From Bacteroidota bacterium (GTDB lineage: Bacteria > Bacteroidota > Ignavibacteria > Ignavibacteriales > Ignavibacteriaceae): 10,429 nt of DNA. The notes beneath the pieces are model-generated. The model saw nothing but the letters and a program-made list of their open reading frames with translations, was not told where the DNA came from and did no database searches. Shown one piece after another: positions 6,679 to 10,429 of this stretch (the stretch's first letter is position 1; the number at the start of each line of letters is the position of its first letter). The translations under genes and the position numbers were made by a program. The stretch lies in assembly GCA_021778375.1 (NCBI GenBank), contig JAJYCM010000079.1:1-10429 (forward strand), in the 5' to 3' direction.

Positions 6679-7122
6679 CTAAACAATTGGTAATTTATTT
6701 AGTAATAGCCAATACATTCCAATTTGTTTTACTGACTCTACGAACTGATCAAAATCAACCGGCTTTTGAATATAACTGTTAACACCAAGTTTGTAACTCT
6801 CAATCATATCTTTTTCTTGACTTGAAGATGTTAAAACAATGACTGGGATTATTTTTTTATCCTCATCGCTCTTAATAATTTTCAAAACTTCTAACCCACT
6901 CACTTTTGGCAGTTTTAAGTCGAGCAGAATAATTTTTGGAATACCGCTGTGCTTACGATTCCAATATTTATTTTTGCAATAAATAAAATCCAGCGCATCT
7001 TCGCCGTCATTTACAACAAAGATGTTATTCACCAGTCCGCTTTTCTTTAATGCACGAATAGCTAATTCAACATCAATCGGATTATCCTCTATAAGAAGAA
7101 TATCTACTGGTTCAGTTTCCAT
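6679..7122 (-). CDS. Rcp1-type single-domain response regulator
   Basis: A 147-residue receiver with no output domain. The acidic pair is Glu12/Asp13 (LLIEDNPID), the phospho-acceptor is Asp68 (IILLDLKLPKVSG), with Thr98 (VIVLTSS) and Lys120 (IQKPVD). The insertion around residues 46-62 and the overall form match the Rcp1 group, which pairs with cyanobacterial phytochrome Cph1 and with phytochrome-like PAS/GAF kinases. ATG at 7122 is preceded by a strong AGGAG at 6-nt spacing. The likely phosphodonor is the kinase that ends at 7701, one gene upstream; the four-helix bundle gene lies between them. The REC-PAS-kinase-REC gene follows downstream. It probably acts by protein contact or as a shuttle in a phosphorelay. 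Confidence 0.95.
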   Translation of the reverse strand: METEPVDILLIEDNPIDVELAIRALKKSGLVNNIFVVNDGEDALDFIYCKNKYWNRKHSGIPKIILLDLKLPKVSGLEVLKIIKSDEDKKIIPVIVLTSSSQEKDMIESYKLGVNSYIQKPVDFDQFVESVKQIGMYWLLLNKLPIV

Positions 7123-7128
7123 TTCTTT

Positions 7129-7133
7129 CTCCT
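7129..7133 (-). promoter_or_regulatory. Ribosome binding site of the response regulator
   Basis: Minus-strand AGGAG, six nt from the ATG at 7122. It is the best ribosome binding site in the window and lies 7 nt before the heptamer-rich segment begins. Confidence 0.85.
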
Positions 7134-7140
7134 ATATTTT

Positions 7141-7207
7141 AGTTAGGCAATAGTAGTTAGGCAATAGTAAAACATCAAATCACTATTGCCTATTGCCTAT
7201 TGCCTAT
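7141..7207. repeat. Heptamer-bearing repeat cluster with hairpin, 3' side of the four-helix bundle gene
   Basis: Two tandem copies of the 14-mer AGTTAGGCAATAGT (7141-7154 and 7155-7168) are followed after 13 nt by three reversed copies of the heptamer (TATTGCC, 7184-7204). TAGGCAATAGT (7158-7168) and ACTATTGCCTA (7182-7192) form a perfect 11-bp stem with a 13-nt loop. The hairpin overlaps the stop codon of the four-helix bundle gene and lies about 25 nt upstream of the ribosome binding site of the response regulator, so it could act on mRNA decay or coupling. There is no U-tract. Confidence 0.85.
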
Positions 7208-7581
7208 TTTTGAAATTAATGACGTTAACATTTTACTAATTTCTATTATATCACTAAATATTTTTTCTGATTCACATTCGTTAAAATATTTTAATCTAAT
7301 ACTTAATTCAATTTGTGTTTCTAATTCCAATAAAGAGCCTCTGGCTATTGAAAGAAATTGTATATAACTACCACTTGCATGTCTTCCATATCCCTCTGCG
7401 ATATTAGAAGGAATTGAAACTGCTGCTCTTCTCATTTGAGATATTAGTCCAAACTGTTCTTTCGAAGGAAATTTTTCAGTAATTCCGTAAACAGATTCCA
7501 CCAAATCCATACTTTTCTGCCATACAATTAAATTTTTATGACTCTCAATCATTGGATTAGGCATAGTAATTAGGCAATAGT
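7150..7581. mobile_element. Possible inserted cassette carrying the four-helix bundle gene
   Basis: Direct repeats of 19 bp (7150-7168 and 7563-7581, 18 of 19 identical, both containing TTAGGCAATAGT) bracket the gene. A further reversed heptamer copy, CTATTGCCTATTG, lies at 7680-7692 just after the kinase stop. The repeats are built on the same heptamer as the array at 6600-6648. No transposase, integrase or reverse transcriptase is encoded, so if mobile it would need help in trans. The alternative is that heptamers spread on their own by slippage or conversion. Confidence 0.4.
7190..7564 (-). CDS. Four-helix bundle protein (S23/IVP family)
   Basis: A 124-residue all-helical protein of the family named after the S23/intervening-sequence proteins found in some 23S rRNA insertions. 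The signature is clear: NLIVWQKSMDLV, then QMRRAAVSIPSNIAEGYGR (43-61) and FLSIARGSLLELETQ (70-84). The molecular role of the family is not established; members form homo-oligomers, and the related Avd protein serves diversity-generating retroelements, but no reverse transcriptase is present here. The last codons, GNRQ and the stop, are read from the heptamer repeat. ATG 7564 overlaps the upstream direct repeat; ATG 7552 is an equally possible start, and neither has a good ribosome binding site. It sits between a kinase gene and the kind of regulator such kinases use, within repeats, which suggests insertion. Confidence 0.92.
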   Translation of the reverse strand: MPNPMIESHKNLIVWQKSMDLVESVYGITEKFPSKEQFGLISQMRRAAVSIPSNIAEGYGRHASGSYIQFLSIARGSLLELETQIELSIRLKYFNECESEKIFSDIIEISKMLTSLISKIGNRQ

Positions 7582-7590
7582 TGAATTATC

Positions 7591-7613
7591 ATAATTATAA
7601 TTATAATTATAAT
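7591..7613. repeat. ATAATT hexamer tandem
   Basis: Three full and one partial copy of ATAATT form a nearly pure AT, self-complementary stretch upstream of the four-helix bundle gene. It could be an easily melted site or a slippage product. Confidence 0.7.
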
Positions 7614-7640
7614 ATTTATTATTTTATAAACCTGATATTA

Positions 7641-7670
7641 AATATAAGATTGTTTCAATTACATTATCAA
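7641..7670 (-). promoter_or_regulatory. Tentative promoter of the four-helix bundle gene
   Basis: On the minus strand TTGATA (7670-7665) and TATATT (7646-7641) are separated by 18 nt, about 75 bp upstream of the start at 7564. In DNA this rich in A and T the match is weak evidence. Confidence 0.25.
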
Positions 7671-7675
7671 TCTTA
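7645..7675 (-). terminator. Weak hairpin after the PAS/GAF kinase gene
   Basis: TAAGATTG (7645-7652) and CAATCTTA (7668-7675) form a perfect 8-bp stem with a 15-nt loop, 25 bp past the kinase stop in transcription order. On the minus strand TATTTAATA follows. The stem is AT-rich and the tail is mixed, so it would be a partial terminator at best. It overlaps the tentative promoter listed for the next gene; both cannot be judged together from sequence. Confidence 0.3.
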
Positions 7676-7700
7676 ATCGCTATTGCCTATTGTCTACTTG

Positions 7701-10429
7701 TTATAGACTAAAATAAAACGTCGCTCCAACATTCAGTCCGGATTCTGCCCGGATATTTCCTCCATGTCTTGTTACAATCCTTTTAGCAATTGCCAGACCG
7801 ACACCGGTACCTTGAAATTCAGCTTCGCTGTGCAAACGCTGGAATACACCGAATAATTTTTCGTAGTATCTCATATCGAAGCCAACTCCGTTATCCTTAA
7901 TACAATAAACTATTTTTCCATTTTCTACATTACTGCTTATTTCGATAACCGGCTTTTCCTTCTTTGAAGAGAACTTCACAGCATTTGATAATAAGTTAGT
8001 CCACAGCTGTCTAATCATTGTCGTATCTCCCAATGCGTATGGAAGATCAGAAACTGAAAATAAAATCTTTTCCCTGACTTCTTCAGAAGTTACTTCATAG
8101 TAAATAGAGTTTGCCAATGTTTTCATATCAATTTGAGATATAGCAAGTTCACGTCTGCCGATACGAGAGAAAGCAAGGAGATCATCAATGAGATGCCCCA
8201 TCTTTTGTGAGCCGTCGCGGATTACATTGAGTAATCTTTTCCCTTCTTCGTCCAACTTCTCATAATATTCCTCAAGCAGGATATTAGCAAATCCGTCTAT
8301 TCCTCTAAGCGGAGCGCGCAAATCGTGAGAGACTGAATAAGCAAACGCTTCCAATTCTATGTTAGCAGCTTCCAATTTTACCGTACGATCAATTACGCGC
8401 TGTTCAAGGTCGGCATTGAGTTTTTCAATTTCTTCTTCTGCGTACTTGCGATCGGAGATGTCAATTAGACATCCGCGTACAATTAGCCCTTGCCCATTTA
8501 AGTTTCGTTCTACGACTTGACCAGTAACCTCTAACCATCGAATTGACAAGTCCGGGAAAATTACCCGGAAATCAAATTTGTATTGATCTTGACCACCGGG
8601 CGCGACTGACTTTTGAATGAATTCATTTGAAAAGCTTCGATCATCCGGATGAGTAGCATTTAGGAAAGTATTTATATCCCATTTTTCCTGCCATTCAAGC
8701 CCGTATAATTTATCATGATTCTTCGAACGGGACATACTATTTGTACGAAAACTATATTCCCAAACTGCAATATGCCCAAATTCAGTAGATAAACGTAAAC
8801 GTTCTTCACTTTCTCTTAAAGCGTATTCAGTTTCTTTTCGTATTTTTTCAGTTTCAATTGATTCGATGGAAAAACTTATATCGTTAGCTACTTCTTCAAG
8901 CAAATTTATTTCTTCCTGGTTAAAGAAATTAAGGACAGAAGAATAAAGCGTAAAAGCGCCTATAACTTTTCCAAAGGGTTTTATTGGCAACGCTATTGAA
9001 GAACGATAGTTTCGCTTTAGCGCTTCTTCTTTCCAAGGCGCCATAATAGGATCATTTTCTATATCGTTGCAAAAAACGTACCTTTTTTCTCTTATCGCTT
9101 TTCCGGTAGGACCACGCCCTTCAGGAATATTTTTTATGGAGATGTTCTGAATCTTTGAGAGATAACCGTCTTCTTTCCCTGCTTGAAATAATGGTTTTAA
9201 AAATCCAGTCTCTACATCAACCGAACCAAACCATGCCATTTGAAATTTGCCGAATTCAATTGCAATGCGACAACATTCTTTGAATAATTCATCTCTATCT
9301 TTGATACGAACAATTGTCTGGTTTATCTGGCTAATAACCGCATAAACCCTATTTGCATTAAGAATTTTTTCTTCAGCCAGCTTGCGTTCGGTAATATCAA
9401 TATGCAAACCAATCATTCGGACAGCTTTACCGGTTTCGTCAAATTCAGTTGCGCGTCCGATACTGTTTATCCACCTATACGAACCATCGGCATGCTTAGA
9501 TCGGAATTGAATATCAAAACCATTTTCCCCTTTAGTCCGAACTTCCATCATTTTGTTTGTTGCAAATTCTTTGTCGTCAGGATGAAATTTTTTCCACCAA
9601 ATATCTCTATTCTGCTCTTCTGTTTCAGGGTCATAGCCGAGCATCTTAAAATACATTGGCGTTGCAAACCATACATCTCGCTTTAGGTTCCAATCCCAAA
9701 GCCCGATGTTTGTAGATTCAAGAGCAATTCTTAATCTTTCCTCGTTTTTGTAAAGCGCCTGTTCTGCACGTTTACGTTCGGTAATATCAATGATGTGTGT
9801 TATAAAATATTCCGGCTTTCCGCCAGAATCTTTTAGCAACATTGTATTAACATCCGCCCAAATAACATTTCCATCTTTTCTGACATAACGTTTTTCTATA
9901 CGGAAAGTTTCTTTTTCACCGGCAAGAAGGCTGCGGACAATCTTTTTGCTGGCTTCAAGATCATCGGGATAAGTAATTTCGGTAAAATTAATTGTTGCAA
10001 GTTCATCTTTTGAGTAACCAATCATTTTACAAAAAGCATCATTAACATCAACAAGTTTCCCGTCAAGAAAAGTAAGCGACTTGCCAATTGAAGCTAATTC
10101 AAAAGTATGACGGAATTTCCTTTCGCTTGCTTCCAAGGCTTTTCGCGCTAACCGTTCATCGGTTTGGTCTCTAAATACAATCACTACACCGACAATTTTG
10201 TTGTCCTCATCCTTTATCGGCGCGCCGCTGTCTGCAATAGGAATTTCTTTTCCGTCTTTAGCTATAAGCAAGGTGTGGTTTGCAAGACCTACCACAAGGC
10301 CCTCACTTAACACTTTCTTAATGGGGCTTTCAACTATCTTACGTGAATCTTCGTTTATGATTTTGAAAACATGTAAAAGCGGTTTTCCCTTAGCTTCGGT
10401 TTCATTCCAACCTGTAAGATGTTCAGCAA
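7701..10429 (-). CDS. Multi-PAS/GAF sensor histidine kinase, 5' end outside the window
   Basis: At least 908 residues are visible and the frame stays open to the right edge, so the start is missing: the codons before 10313 read LTGWNETEAKGKP, the front half of a PAS domain, and GTG 10313 falls inside that domain. In visible numbering: PAS (1-92), PAS (about 98-220), PAS (225-350), GAF (358-524), PAS (536-662), a coiled coil, HisKA with SHDLRAPLRG (His701), and an ATPase with N-box Asn815, G1 DNGVG (845-849) and G2 GTGVGL (873-878), ending at Leu908. There is no receiver. The SHDLRAPLR type of kinase core is the one found in phytochrome-like kinases that signal to Rcp1-type receivers, and such a receiver lies one gene downstream. 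No chromophore cysteine can be identified; a haem, flavin or small-molecule ligand is possible but not shown. Confidence 0.95.
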   Translation of the reverse strand, partial: AEHLTGWNETEAKGKPLLHVFKIINEDSRKIVESPIKKVLSEGLVVGLANHTLLIAKDGKEIPIADSGAPIKDEDNKIVGVVIVFRDQTDERLARKALEASERKFRHTFELASIGKSLTFLDGKLVDVNDAFCKMIGYSKDELATINFTEITYPDDLEASKKIVRSLLAGEKETFRIEKRYVRKDGNVIWADVNTMLLKDSGGKPEYFITHIIDITERKRAEQALYKNEERLRIALESTNIGLWDWNLKRDVWFATPMYFKMLGYDPETEEQNRDIWWKKFHPDDKEFATNKMMEVRTKGENGFDIQFRSKHADGSYRWINSIGRATEFDETGKAVRMIGLHIDITERKLAEEKILNANRVYAVISQINQTIVRIKDRDELFKECCRIAIEFGKFQMAWFGSVDVETGFLKPLFQAGKEDGYLSKIQNISIKNIPEGRGPTGKAIREKRYVFCNDIENDPIMAPWKEEALKRNYRSSIALPIKPFGKVIGAFTLYSSVLNFFNQEEINLLEEVANDISFSIESIETEKIRKETEYALRESEERLRLSTEFGHIAVWEYSFRTNSMSRSKNHDKLYGLEWQEKWDINTFLNATHPDDRSFSNEFIQKSVAPGGQDQYKFDFRVIFPDLSIRWLEVTGQVVERNLNGQGLIVRGCLIDISDRKYAEEEIEKLNADLEQRVIDRTVKLEAANIELEAFAYSVSHDLRAPLRGIDGFANILLEEYYEKLDEEGKRLLNVIRDGSQKMGHLIDDLLAFSRIGRRELAISQIDMKTLANSIYYEVTSEEVREKILFSVSDLPYALGDTTMIRQLWTNLLSNAVKFSSKKEKPVIEISSNVENGKIVYCIKDNGVGFDMRYYEKLFGVFQRLHSEAEFQGTGVGLAIAKRIVTRHGGNIRAESGLNVGATFYFSL

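Noticed and set aside
7190..7564. Accessory Avd protein of a diversity-generating retroelement
   Set aside because: The fold family is related, but no reverse transcriptase, template repeat or variable repeat is seen in the window.
7701..10313. GTG at 10313 as the true start of the PAS/GAF kinase
   Set aside because: The frame stays open to the window edge and the codons upstream encode the first half of the same PAS domain.

Overview
The window is an AT-rich stretch of bacterial chromosome in which every protein gene lies on the minus strand, so transcription runs right to left. Large multi-PAS sensor kinases, an Rcp1-type response regulator, a four-helix bundle (S23/IVP) protein and tandem GGCAATA heptamers together suggest the Bacteroidota/Ignavibacteriota side of the tree (Ignavibacterium/Melioribacter-like). 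This is inference from style; no taxonomic marker is present.

Layout in transcription order. (1) 10429-7701: a PAS/GAF sensor histidine kinase, cut by the right edge of the window, with a phytochrome-type kinase core and no receiver. (2) 7564-7190: a four-helix bundle protein gene flanked by heptamer-containing repeats. (3) 7122-6679: a stand-alone receiver of the Rcp1 type, the usual partner of kinases like (1). (4) 6561-3868: a hybrid kinase, REC-PAS-PAS-PAS-HisKA-HATPase-REC, preceded by a seven-unit heptamer array. (5) 3867-2946: about 920 bp without an intact gene. It holds a decayed SRAP (HMCES/YedK family) fragment and, on the plus strand, a promoter, nested hairpin and U-tailed terminator that look like a small RNA gene. 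(6) 2945-510: a second hybrid kinase, GAF-PAS-HisKA-HATPase-REC with one membrane segment, closely related to (4) in its C-terminal half. (7) 509-1: non-coding, dominated by a ~145-bp imperfect palindrome just 3' of the last kinase.

The kinases and receivers could form a branched phosphorelay: the first kinase most simply signals to the Rcp1-like protein, while the two hybrids carry their own output or relay receivers. No DNA-binding output domain, HPt domain or diguanylate cyclase is seen here, so the final output lies elsewhere.

Most worth a second look: the plus-strand small RNA candidate at 3629-3748, whose two predicted loops are C-rich; the four-helix bundle cassette with 19-bp near-identical direct repeats that separates a probable kinase/regulator pair; and the SRAP relic, which has lost its catalytic cysteine.
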